18,049 nt of DNA from an uncultured Collinsella sp. (GTDB taxonomy: Bacteria; Actinomycetota; Coriobacteriia; Coriobacteriales; Coriobacteriaceae), in assembly GCA_902465265.1 (NCBI GenBank), contig CABQMF010000040.1, positions 1-18,049 of the forward strand, in the 5' to 3' direction. The notes beneath the pieces are model-generated. The model saw only the letters and a program-made list of their open reading frames with translations, was not told the origin of the DNA and made no database searches. Made by a program: the position numbers and the translations under genes. Positions 1 to 8,118 of the stretch are shown piece after piece. How positions within the stretch are numbered: position 1 is the first letter of the stretch; every line of letters begins with the position of its first letter.

Positions 1-207
1 ACCGAATTCATTGACAAATGATTCGACAGACAGTATGTATCGACGAGGTGAGATATCAGTCTTCGTCAACCCGCAGGATAGCAGTGTTGTTCACCATGGC
101 TAGTCAAACGTTTTAGCGTTAATAAAACCCGAAATCGGCAGGTAATCACCGCGAAACAAATGATTGAAAATTGACCAATCATGTATATCAGTTGTTTAGA
201 AGCGCGT
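1..207. other. AT-rich intergenic region at left edge
   Basis: This is the stretch downstream of uvrC up to the window edge, visibly richer in A/T than the coding DNA to its right. I find no convincing gene: the open frames here are short and have no ribosome site. It holds a perfect -35-like hexamer TTGACA on the plus strand at 11-16, with only a poor -10 (TATGTA at 34-39, 17 bp spacing). That hexamer overlaps the centre of an imperfect inverted repeat (3-12 with 17-25, one bulged base). A 7-bp inverted repeat at 160-166/176-182 is listed separately. What lies to the left is unknown. Confidence 0.5.
160..182 (-). terminator. possible weak terminator after uvrC
   Basis: An inverted repeat ATGATTG / CAATCAT has 7-bp arms at 160-166 and 176-182 and a 9-nt loop. 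It lies about 25 bases beyond the uvrC stop. Read on the minus strand, the stem is followed by the T-rich TTGTTTCG. The stem is short and A/T-rich, so this is a weak candidate for the end of the ybaK-murJ-uvrC transcript. Confidence 0.3.
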
Positions 208-2154
208 TTAGTTTTCGGATCGGTTGGCCGATGCCTGGGCGCGCTCGGCATTCCATGCAACAAGTGCCTCGTGGACCGCTTTGGCGACATCGGCCGGAAC
301 GCCTCGAACTTCTGCAATCTCCTGCTCGCTTGCCGCGCGCAAACGCTTCATCGAACCAAAATGGCGCATAATGGCACGTTTTCTGGTGGGCCCCACACCC
401 GGAACGTCGTCAAGCACCGAAACCGTCATAGCCTTATCGCGCAACTCGCGGTGGAACGTAATCGCAAATCGGTGGGATTCATCGCGAACCTGCTTGATCA
501 GATAAAGCGAAGCGGAGCCGGTCGGCAGCACGACGGGAGTCTCGTCCCACGGCACGAAAACCTCCTCATCGGCCTTTGCCAAGCCACAAACTGGTATATC
601 GAGGCCGAGTGCCTCGAGTTGCTTAATTGCAGCGGTCAATTGCGGCTTGCCGCCATCGACTACGAGCAAATCGGGGCGCGAGCCAAAGCGCTCGTCCGCC
701 ATGCGCTCGGGAGCATAGCGACGCCCCAGAACCTCGGACATCGATACGAAGTCGTTCGCCTCGTCCAATTCGGCCTGAATTTTAAAGCGACGATACTGGC
801 CCTTGTCAGCACGGCCGTTGGTAAATACCACCATCGAAGCGACGGTAAAGGTGCCGTGCAACGTCGAGATATCGAAGCACTCGATGCGCAACGGCGGCGC
901 AGGCAGCGCCAGCGCGCTTTCGAGCTCCAGGAGCGCCTGATTGGTGCGATCGTCAGCATACCCCGTGCGCATCATGTAGCGCATGAGGGCATGGCGCGCA
1001 TTTTTAGAAGCCATGTCGAGCAGGCGGTGCTTTTCGCCGCGCTGCGGCCTATGGAGATGGCAAGAGCGTTCGCGCTTGCCCGCAAGCCACTCCCCCAACG
1101 CTTCGGCATCCTCAAGCTCGACAGAGAGATTGATCTCGGCTGGAATATCAGCCGTCTCGTCGTAATAGCGCTTAAGAAAGCCAGATTGAAGCTCTTCCTC
1201 ATCGACATCCAGGCCTTTATCGAGGATGAACTCACAAGTTCGAACCGTTCGGCCCTCGCGAACGACAAAGACACAGGCGGCAGAGATAGTCTCTTCTCGA
1301 TAGAAGCCGATGACGTCGATATCGACGCTTGACGGAAAAACGACCTGTTGGCGATCGTCCAGGCCCCTAATGACTTCCAGGCGACGCTTGACGCGCGCCG
1401 CACGCTCAAAATCGAGCGTCTCGGCTGCCTCCGTCATCTCGGACGTAAGCTCGTCGACGACATCCTTGCGATGGCCCGACAAGAAACGTTCGACACGCTT
1501 GACGTTCTTGGCATAGTCGGCAGGCGAAATCGCGCCGACGCATGCGCCCGGTCCGCGCCCGACATGGTAGTCAAAGCAGGGACGCCCGTTTTGCGCGCAA
1601 ATCATATTGACGATGTCTTCTTCGCCCTTATGAGATTCGACGATGCGGCGGCAGCGGCGCCATTCCGCACAGGATGCCGAGCAAATAGGAATAACCTTGC
1701 GTAGCGTATCGATGGTCTCACGCGCCGCACGGCTATCGGTATAGGGGCCAAAATAGCGCGTTCCCGGTTTATGACGCTCTCGCGTGTATTTAATAGCCGG
1801 AAACAAGTCGCTCTTGGTAATGGCGATAAAGGGATAGCTTTTATCGTCTTTGAGATCGACGTTAAAGTACGGATGGTACTGGCCAATCAGATTGCGCTCG
1901 AGCACCAATGCCTCGTGCTCGGTCTCCACCACGATATAGTCGAAGCTCGCCACCAGCTGCATCATGAGCGGAATCTTTTGACGCTCGTCCTGCAGCGTCA
2001 CGTATTGACGCATACGGGCACGCAAGTTTTTTGCCTTGCCCACATAGATGACATCGCCCTTGGCATCTTTCCAAAGGTAGCAGCCGGGTTGCGTGGGAAC
2101 GCGCGAAACCTGTTCGGCAAGTGTTGGAATGTTGTCGTGACCTGCCACATGCAC
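208..2154 (-). CDS. uvrC: UvrC, excinuclease ABC subunit C
   Basis: UvrC makes the 3' and 5' incisions around a lesion handed over by UvrB in nucleotide excision repair. The 648-residue product has the full family architecture. The GIY-YIG nuclease is at about 20-95 (GCY at 24-26, IYVG at 36-39, R45). The UvrB-binding UVR motif is at about 232-265. The RNase H-like nuclease holds the expected D428 (ECFDIS), D500 (VVDGG) and H561 (DESHRFA). A tandem helix-hairpin-helix is at 580-635 (DDVPGVGPTRKRA). The start is a GTG directly abutting the murJ stop TAG (a second in-frame GTG lies two codons on). No clear Shine-Dalgarno is visible, so translation is probably coupled to murJ. Unusual: the Cys-rich segment 158-205 carries a roughly 23-residue insert, and Gly replaces one ligand position known from the E. 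coli protein (see findings). Confidence 0.97.
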   Translation of the reverse strand: MHVAGHDNIPTLAEQVSRVPTQPGCYLWKDAKGDVIYVGKAKNLRARMRQYVTLQDERQKIPLMMQLVASFDYIVVETEHEALVLERNLIGQYHPYFNVDLKDDKSYPFIAITKSDLFPAIKYTRERHKPGTRYFGPYTDSRAARETIDTLRKVIPICSASCAEWRRCRRIVESHKGEEDIVNMICAQNGRPCFDYHVGRGPGACVGAISPADYAKNVKRVERFLSGHRKDVVDELTSEMTEAAETLDFERAARVKRRLEVIRGLDDRQQVVFPSSVDIDVIGFYREETISAACVFVVREGRTVRTCEFILDKGLDVDEEELQSGFLKRYYDETADIPAEINLSVELEDAEALGEWLAGKRERSCHLHRPQRGEKHRLLDMASKNARHALMRYMMRTGYADDRTNQALLELESALALPAPPLRIECFDISTLHGTFTVASMVVFTNGRADKGQYRRFKIQAELDEANDFVSMSEVLGRRYAPERMADERFGSRPDLLVVDGGKPQLTAAIKQLEALGLDIPVCGLAKADEEVFVPWDETPVVLPTGSASLYLIKQVRDESHRFAITFHRELRDKAMTVSVLDDVPGVGPTRKRAIMRHFGSMKRLRAASEQEIAEVRGVPADVAKAVHEALVAWNAERAQASANRSEN

Positions 2155-4458
2155 CTACTTGCGACGAAGCAGCGCCGAGACCTCGGGCATCTTAAAGACG
2201 AAGGCAAGGCCAAAAGTCACGGCGAGCGAGACGACGCCTGCAACACAAACGTAGCCCAGGGTAATAAGGATCGAACTGCCAAGCATTCCGACAAAGTGCT
2301 CAAGTGCCCACATGACGCCGACGCCCGCGGCAGCGCCCAAGCCACCGAACAACAGGCCGAAGAAACCGCCATGTAGGATAGACTTGACCTGAAGGCCATG
2401 CAGACGACGGCGCAGCCACCACAGTGAGCATCCGACCAAGACCACGTAGTCAACGACGTACGAAAGCGCAATTGCCGGCATACCGTAGCCCAGTACCACG
2501 CCAAACAGCAGCACCGAACCGGCCTGACCGATAGCGGAGTACAGGCAATAGCGGCTATATGGTTTCATATCGAGCAGGGCCGAGAAGCTCTTCTGCATCA
2601 GCACGACCACGCCGTAGAGCGGCAGGGAAAGTGCCAGATAGATAAGGAACTCCGACACCAGCGCCACACCGGATTCATCGAACTTGCCGGCGCAGTAGAT
2701 CATGTTGAGAGGACGGGCGAAGACGATCAGGTACATCGCAAACGGAATCAGGAAGAAGAGCATCTGGGCGACACCGCGCGAAATGCCCGTGCGGACGCTG
2801 TCGTAATCCTTCTCCTGCGCATCGTGAGAGAGTTCGGTATAGAGTGCCGTCGAAAGCGAGGCGGCGATCAGCGCATAGGGCAGCGTGTACCACAGGCGCG
2901 CATATGCGATGACGGAAGGGCCGGTCTCGGGCTGCACCACCAGCGCGGCGGCATTGGTAATGGAGGTCGAGACAAACATGCACACCGTGGCGAGCAGCGT
3001 CGGGATACCAAGCGCAATCGTCTGTCGCAGCGCGGGGTCCTTAAAGTCGATATGGATATGAGGATGCACGCCATGCTTGCCGAGCGCGGGAATCTGGCAG
3101 GCCATCTGGACAAAGACGCCGAGGGTCGTACCGGCTGCGATCAAGATAATGCCGACCCGCTCGCCAAATTGTGCAGACACGGGAGCAAAGCCCATAAAGC
3201 TGGCGATGACGATGACGTTGTTGAGAACCGGGGCAAACGTCGACCAGAAGTAGTCGCGGTGTGCGTTGAGAACACCCGAGAACACCGAGCCCAAGCCATA
3301 AAACAGAATTTGGATAGCAAAGAAGCGGAACATGAACGCAGCGGTATCCATGCTGTCGCCATTACCCGAAAGGAACGACTGCGTCCAAATAAAGCCGGGA
3401 GCAAACACGGTGCCCAGCAGCGAGATGCCGCCCAGCACCAGAAGCAGAATACCGAGCAGGTTGCCGACATACTCGTTCGATGCCTCGCGGCCCTGCTCGC
3501 GCCTCACGCCCATATAAACCGGCAAAAACGCCGTAACGAGCATGCCGCCCATCACGAGCTCGTAGAGCATGTTGGGCAGGTTGTTGGCAACCTGATAGGA
3601 GGACGAGAGCAGCGACATGCCGATGGCGGCCGCCATGGCCCACGTGCGGATAAACCCGGTGACGCGCGACACGATGGTCAGCACGGTCATGAGGCCAGCA
3701 GAACGACCAACCGTGGAGTAGTCCGAAGAACCCATATCGTCTACGTCGTCCTGAGAGTCCTCATGAACCTCATCTTGTGGCAGCAAATCGTCCACGACGG
3801 CAAAGGAGCCGGTCATCGCAAAGGGATCGTCAACCAAAACGGCGTCATCAGCAGGTGCGGCGTCATCGCTGTTCGGCATGTTGTTACCGGATACGGCATC
3901 ATCATCGAATATGACATGGTCGCCAAACACCGTGTCAACTTCTTTGGCGGCGACGGTTCGGGCAGAAAACGACAGAGGGTCCCAGTCGTCATCACCGTCG
4001 ATGGCCACGCCCTCGACGGGATCGGTCGAACCAAGCGGCGACCATTCGTCATCCGAAAGAAGCGGCTCGTCATCATCATGAACCGCGGGCTTGGCGGAAC
4101 GAGCGACAGGAGCGCTCTGCGGCGTGCTCTTTCCCTGGGCTGCCATCAAAAACACCGCCGTCTCATCGGGACGCGGCACACGAGGAGCCTCGGAGGCGAC
4201 CGGCGTCACGCTGGCGCTCGATTGAGCGGCGGCCAAAAAGACAGCCGTCTCATCGGGACGAGCCGAAGAAAGAACCGTACGGGGAAGCGCCGTGCCGGCA
4301 CCGGCGGCACGCAAGTACACGGCCGTCTCGCCCGGGTCAGCGGCAGCGGACCAGGCGTTTCGAATCTCGTTATCGAACGAAGCAGCCTCGGGCGCGGGCG
4401 CCTGAGGAGCCGACCCTTTTGCAAAGTGAGCTCCGCGCTTTGATTCTTCCTGCGGCAT
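2155..4458 (-). CDS. murJ: MurJ lipid II flippase with long acidic N-terminal cytoplasmic tail
   Basis: MurJ (MviN) flips lipid II across the membrane for peptidoglycan synthesis. The MATE-like core spans about 250-765, with many hydrophobic helices and the family signature SRVTGFIR at 264-271, then NNLPNMLYELVMGG at about 292-305. The product is 767 residues, against about 510-550 for single-domain MurJ. The excess is a roughly 245-residue, low-complexity, Asp/Ala-rich N-terminal region with no membrane segment, presumably cytoplasmic. It contains three repeats of (D/G)ETAV(F/Y)L centred on T45, T71 and T100, plus a looser DTVF at T176. The ATG start has a good ribosome site, GAGAGAGGA, 7 bases upstream and inside the end of ybaK; the ybaK stop is only 3 bases away. 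The gene runs directly into uvrC. The core assignment is secure; the role of the tail is inference. Confidence 0.95.
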   Translation of the reverse strand: MPQEESKRGAHFAKGSAPQAPAPEAASFDNEIRNAWSAAADPGETAVYLRAAGAGTALPRTVLSSARPDETAVFLAAAQSSASVTPVASEAPRVPRPDETAVFLMAAQGKSTPQSAPVARSAKPAVHDDDEPLLSDDEWSPLGSTDPVEGVAIDGDDDWDPLSFSARTVAAKEVDTVFGDHVIFDDDAVSGNNMPNSDDAAPADDAVLVDDPFAMTGSFAVVDDLLPQDEVHEDSQDDVDDMGSSDYSTVGRSAGLMTVLTIVSRVTGFIRTWAMAAAIGMSLLSSSYQVANNLPNMLYELVMGGMLVTAFLPVYMGVRREQGREASNEYVGNLLGILLLVLGGISLLGTVFAPGFIWTQSFLSGNGDSMDTAAFMFRFFAIQILFYGLGSVFSGVLNAHRDYFWSTFAPVLNNVIVIASFMGFAPVSAQFGERVGIILIAAGTTLGVFVQMACQIPALGKHGVHPHIHIDFKDPALRQTIALGIPTLLATVCMFVSTSITNAAALVVQPETGPSVIAYARLWYTLPYALIAASLSTALYTELSHDAQEKDYDSVRTGISRGVAQMLFFLIPFAMYLIVFARPLNMIYCAGKFDESGVALVSEFLIYLALSLPLYGVVVLMQKSFSALLDMKPYSRYCLYSAIGQAGSVLLFGVVLGYGMPAIALSYVVDYVVLVGCSLWWLRRRLHGLQVKSILHGGFFGLLFGGLGAAAGVGVMWALEHFVGMLGSSILITLGYVCVAGVVSLAVTFGLAFVFKMPEVSALLRRK

Positions 4459-4461
4459 CGC

Positions 4462-4962
4462 TCAGTCCTCTCTCGTGATCGGGGCAACCGTCGCCCCGCA
4501 AAATGCAACTAAGTCATCGGGAGCAAGCTCAAGCTGATAGCCGCGCTTGCCACCCGAGATAAAAATGGTATCCCAAAGGACGCATGTCTCATCGATCAGC
4601 GTCCGGAAGCGCTTTTTCATACCGACCGGGCTGCAACCGCCGCGGACATACCCCGTCGCGGCAAGCAAATCTTTGACATGCATCATGGTCAGCGACTTTT
4701 CGCCTGCGGCGCGCGCGGCGGCCTTGAGGTCGAGCTCGTCGGCAACGGGAATGCAGCACACGACATGGTCGTTGGACGGCGTCGTGCAGACCAGGGTCTT
4801 AAATCCCTGACCGGGCTCCTCGCCAAGCTGCTCGGAAATCGCGACGCCCAGACCTGACGATTCATCGCCATCGTCTTCGTACGTATGGAGAACATAGGAG
4901 ATGCCGGCGCTTTCCAGCTCGCGCATCGCATTGGTTTTCGGCGTCTTAACAGCCTTTGCCAT
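4462..4962 (-). CDS. ybaK: YbaK/EbsC-type Cys-tRNA(Pro) deacylase
   Basis: This 166-residue protein belongs to the YbaK/EbsC family, trans-editing enzymes that hydrolyse Cys mischarged onto tRNA(Pro). Supporting motifs are FKTLV at 54-58 (K56 corresponds to the conserved lysine), the loop GGCSPVGMKKR at 108-118, the SGGKRG turn at 136-141, and overall length. The open frame extends upstream to 5040, but I place the start at the ATG at 4962. A clear GAAAGGA lies 6 bases before it, and the protein then begins MAKAVKTPKT as expected for the family. The stop TGA is 3 bases before the murJ ATG, so it heads a probable ybaK-murJ-uvrC unit. Confidence 0.93.
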   Translation of the reverse strand: MAKAVKTPKTNAMRELESAGISYVLHTYEDDGDESSGLGVAISEQLGEEPGQGFKTLVCTTPSNDHVVCCIPVADELDLKAAARAAGEKSLTMMHVKDLLAATGYVRGGCSPVGMKKRFRTLIDETCVLWDTIFISGGKRGYQLELAPDDLVAFCGATVAPITRED

Positions 4963-4991
4963 GGCACATCCTTTCCCCCGCAGAGCGACGC

Positions 4992-4997
4992 AAGGAT
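4992..4997 (-). promoter_or_regulatory. possible -10 element for ybaK-murJ-uvrC
   Basis: Read on the minus strand, the gap between the uvrA hairpin and ybaK contains TATACT (5 of 6 matches to TATAAT) about 30 bases before the ybaK ATG. No good -35 is visible at 16-18 bp. It is plausible because the hairpin at 5042-5078 would otherwise cut this group off from uvrA transcription. Confidence 0.35.
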
Positions 4998-5041
4998 TAA
5001 GTATAGGGCCAATTCCGCCGCATATGCCATCTCGACACACA

Positions 5042-5078
5042 GAAGCGCCACCGAATCAGAAGGAATCGGTGGCGCTTC
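5042..5078 (-). terminator. hairpin terminator downstream of uvrA
   Basis: A perfect 13-bp inverted repeat (5042-5054 with 5066-5078, GAAGCGCCACCGA arms) with an 11-nt loop begins 18 bases after the uvrA stop. The following minus-strand bases, TGTGTGTC, form only a weak U-tract, so it may be an inefficient terminator or an mRNA 3'-end stabiliser. Confidence 0.65.
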
Positions 5079-5095
5079 GGTACTACAACGTCTCT

Positions 5096-7975
5096 TTACT
5101 GTACGTCGAGCTGCGCCTGACGCTCACGGTCACGCTTGAGCAGCGGCGCCAAGAACTTGCCCGTGTAGCTCTGCGAACATGCCGCGACTTGCTCCGGCGT
5201 GCCTGAGACCACGACGGTTCCGCCGCCATTGCCGCCTTCGGGGCCCATATCGATCAGGCGGTCGGCAACCTTGATGACATCAAGGTTGTGCTCGATCACC
5301 AGAACCGTGTTGCCCGCATCGACCAGGCGCTGCAAAACGTCGAGCAGCTGGCGAACATCCTCAAAATGAAGGCCGGTTGTAGGCTCGTCCAAAATGTAGA
5401 ACGTCTTACCTGTCTGACGACGATGAAGCTCCTTGGCGAGCTTCACGCGCTGCGCCTCGCCGCCCGAAAGCGTCGTAGCGGGCTGGCCCAAGCTCACGTA
5501 GCCCAGACCCACGTCATATAGGGTCTGCAGTTTGCGCTTAATCTGCGGGATATTCCCAAAGAAAGCCAGTGCTTCGGTGACACTCATGTCGAGCACGTCC
5601 GAGATCGTCTTGCCGCGGTAGGTAACCTCGAGCGTCTCGCGGTTATAACGCTTGCCGCCACATACCTCACAGGGGACATAGATATCGGGAAGGAAGTGCA
5701 TCTCGATCTTGATCTGGCCATCGCCCTTGCACGCCTCGCAGCGACCGCCGCTTACGTTAAAGGAGAAACGTCCCGGCGAGTAGCCGCGCGCCTTCGACTC
5801 CGGCGTGCTTGCAAATAGCGCACGCAGATCATCCCACAAGCCAATATAGGTCGCAGGGTTCGAACGCGGCGTGCGACCGATCGGCGACTGGTCGATATCG
5901 ATTACCTTATCGATGCACTCGATGCCCTCAATCTTCTTGTACGGCCCCACGGGACGCGTCGAACGATGGATGGCATTCGTAAGCGCGGGCGCAATCGTAT
6001 CGGTGACCAGGGAGCTCTTGCCCGATCCCGAAACACCGGTAACGACTGTGAGCGTACCGAACTCAATCTTGGCGGTAACGTTTTTGAGGTTGTTAGCGCG
6101 GGCGCCCGTGATCTTAAGACAGCCGCGGCCGGGCTTGCGGCGCTCATCGGGCACGCGGATCATCCGCTTGCCGGTCAAATAAGCACCCGTCATGGAATCG
6201 GGGCACGCCATGATATCGGCAGGCGTTCCCGCGGCGACCACGTGTCCGCCGTTAACGCCCGCGCCGGGACCCATATCGATCACGTAGTCGGCAGCGCGAA
6301 TAGTATCTTCGTCGTGCTCGACGACGATAACGGTATTACCGATATCGCGCAAGCGCTCGAGCGTCTTGATCAGGCGCTCGTTGTCGCGTTGGTGAAGGCC
6401 GATCGACGGCTCGTCCAGAATGTACAGAACGCCCATGAGGCCGGCGCCGATCTGCGTTGCCAGGCGAATGCGCTGTGCCTCACCGCCGGAAAGCGTCGCC
6501 GAGGCGCGATCGAGCGTCAGATAGTCGAGTCCGACATCGACCAGAAAACGCAGGCGCTCCAGGATTTCCTTGACGATGCGACCGCCGATAAACTGCTGAC
6601 GCTCGGTAAGCTCCAGGCCCTCAAAAAACTCGAGCGACTCACGACACGACAGGCAGCAGACGTCGTAAATGGACTTGCCGCCCACGGTGACGGCAAGCAT
6701 CTCGGGACGCAGACGAGCACCATGACAGCTCGAGCATGGCTCTTCGCGAATGTATTTCTCCAAGCGAGTCCTGGTGTTCTCGTTCGTCGTCTCGTTGTAG
6801 CGCTCGTACAGGATGTTGCGCACACCCGAGAACTTAGTGTCCCACTGGCTGCGACGCCCATCGAGCTTTTGATAGTCGACCGAGATCTTCGTGTCGCCCA
6901 TGCCATCCAAAAACGCACGACGCACCCGCGGGGGCAGGTCCTCCCATGGCGTATCGGCACTCACCTTAAAGTGTTTGCAGACCGCGGCAAAAATCTGCGG
7001 ATAATAGTTGGAATTGCCGAACAGGCTGCCAAAGACTCCGTCGGCAATCGACTTTGAGGGGTCTTCAATCAGTGCCTCGGCATCGACTGTCTTTTTAAAG
7101 CCCAGGCCGTCGCACTCGGGACATGCACCATAGGGCGCGTTGAACGAGAAATCGCGCGGCTGCAGGTCGTCGATGGAATGCCCGTGCTCCGGGCACGCCA
7201 GCGCCAGCGAATACTCCAGCAGCTCGCCCTCGGTTCCCTCGGGAGCGTCGCGGTCGGGCAGCATGTACACGCTCACGTTACCGTGCGCCAGTGCCGTCGC
7301 CTGCTCAACGGACTCGGCAATGCGACCCAGGGAGTTCTCTCGAATCACGATACGGTCAACCACGACCTCAATGTCGTGTTTGAACTTCTTGTCCAGGTCG
7401 ATAGGGTCGTCAAGCGAGCGCACCTCGCCGTCGACGCGCACACGGCTAAAGCCCTCCGCACGCAGGTCCTCAAACAGCTTGGCGTATTCGCCCTTGCGTC
7501 CACGAACCACCGGCGCCAACACAAACGCGCGGCGGCCCTCCCCCGCCGCCAGCACCTTGTCGGCGACCTGATCGGTCGTCTGACGCTCAATGACACGACC
7601 GCACTCAGGACAGTGCGGCGTTCCCACGCGAGCAAACAGCAGACGCAGATAGTCATAAATCTCGGTTACGGTGCCCACCGTCGAGCGTGGGTTTTTGGAC
7701 GTCGTCTTCTGATCGATCGACACAGCCGGCGACAGACCGTCAATCGAGTCCAGATCGGGCTTGTCCATCTGGCCCAAAAACTGACGCGCATAGCTCGAAA
7801 GGCTCTCGACGTAACGGCGCTGGCCCTCGGCATAGATGGTATCGAACGCCAGTGAGCTCTTGCCCGATCCGGAAAGACCGGTTATGACCACGAGCTGGTC
7901 ACGCGGAATGGAAACATCGATATCGCGCAGGTTATGCTCGCGCGCGCCGCGAATAACGATAGAAGAATCAGACAT
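5096..7975 (-). CDS. uvrA: UvrA, excinuclease ABC subunit A
   Basis: UvrA is the DNA-damage-sensing ATPase that loads UvrB. The 959-residue length is normal for the family. Both ABC modules are intact. Module I has Walker A GLSGSGKSS at 33-41, signature LSGGEAQ at 495-501 and Walker B YILDEPSIGLH at 518-528. Module II has Walker A GVSGSGKSS at 647-655, signature LSGGEAQ at 836-842 and Walker B YILDEPTTGLH at 860-870. Zinc-binding Cys pairs are visible at 122/125 and 414/417, and the C-terminal finger has CEAC 746-749 and CEVC 769-772. C261, C285 and C288 belong to the insertion-domain region. The ATG at 7975 is preceded by AAGGAG 5 bases upstream. A candidate LexA box lies about 60 bases upstream, fitting the SOS control usual for uvrA. 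Confidence 0.98.
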   Translation of the reverse strand: MSDSSIVIRGAREHNLRDIDVSIPRDQLVVITGLSGSGKSSLAFDTIYAEGQRRYVESLSSYARQFLGQMDKPDLDSIDGLSPAVSIDQKTTSKNPRSTVGTVTEIYDYLRLLFARVGTPHCPECGRVIERQTTDQVADKVLAAGEGRRAFVLAPVVRGRKGEYAKLFEDLRAEGFSRVRVDGEVRSLDDPIDLDKKFKHDIEVVVDRIVIRENSLGRIAESVEQATALAHGNVSVYMLPDRDAPEGTEGELLEYSLALACPEHGHSIDDLQPRDFSFNAPYGACPECDGLGFKKTVDAEALIEDPSKSIADGVFGSLFGNSNYYPQIFAAVCKHFKVSADTPWEDLPPRVRRAFLDGMGDTKISVDYQKLDGRRSQWDTKFSGVRNILYERYNETTNENTRTRLEKYIREEPCSSCHGARLRPEMLAVTVGGKSIYDVCCLSCRESLEFFEGLELTERQQFIGGRIVKEILERLRFLVDVGLDYLTLDRASATLSGGEAQRIRLATQIGAGLMGVLYILDEPSIGLHQRDNERLIKTLERLRDIGNTVIVVEHDEDTIRAADYVIDMGPGAGVNGGHVVAAGTPADIMACPDSMTGAYLTGKRMIRVPDERRKPGRGCLKITGARANNLKNVTAKIEFGTLTVVTGVSGSGKSSLVTDTIAPALTNAIHRSTRPVGPYKKIEGIECIDKVIDIDQSPIGRTPRSNPATYIGLWDDLRALFASTPESKARGYSPGRFSFNVSGGRCEACKGDGQIKIEMHFLPDIYVPCEVCGGKRYNRETLEVTYRGKTISDVLDMSVTEALAFFGNIPQIKRKLQTLYDVGLGYVSLGQPATTLSGGEAQRVKLAKELHRRQTGKTFYILDEPTTGLHFEDVRQLLDVLQRLVDAGNTVLVIEHNLDVIKVADRLIDMGPEGGNGGGTVVVSGTPEQVAACSQSYTGKFLAPLLKRDRERQAQLDVQ

Positions 7976-8036
7976 GGAAGCTCCTTGCCTCCTACAACTT
8001 CAAATCACACTGACGATGAGTTTAGCGCACTCGACG

Positions 8037-8050
8037 CGCACAGATGTTCG
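8037..8050. promoter_or_regulatory. candidate LexA (SOS) box upstream of uvrA
   Basis: The sequence CGCAC-AGAT-GTTCG matches the Gram-positive LexA operator CGAAC-N4-GTTCG at 9 of 10 specified positions, with one complete half-site. It lies in the 193-bp divergent region, 62 bases before the uvrA ATG. A -10-like TATTAC on the minus strand (8050-8055) touches its edge, a sensible operator position. The assignment is inference from motif and context. Confidence 0.5.
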
Positions 8051-8118
8051 TAATACAAGATTCGCAGACGTTTTGCTTTGCGTATCGGGTGCTTTGTTTC
8101 TCGAAATGCCGGGAAAAG

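Noticed and set aside
181..1332. 383-codon plus-strand open frame opposite uvrC
   Set aside because: Antisense to the RNase H and HhH parts of UvrC; low-quality composition and no recognisable motif.
2824..4443. 539-codon plus-strand open frame opposite murJ
   Set aside because: It is antisense to a clear MurJ, has no ribosome site, and its product is Arg/His/Gly-rich without domains, as expected from a codon-biased shadow frame.
4963..5040. 26-codon upstream extension of ybaK
   Set aside because: The extension is Cys/Gly-rich and unlike the family, and the ATG at 4962 has a clear ribosome site.
5966..7057. 363-codon plus-strand open frame opposite uvrA
   Set aside because: Complement of conserved UvrA coding sequence; no independent evidence of expression.
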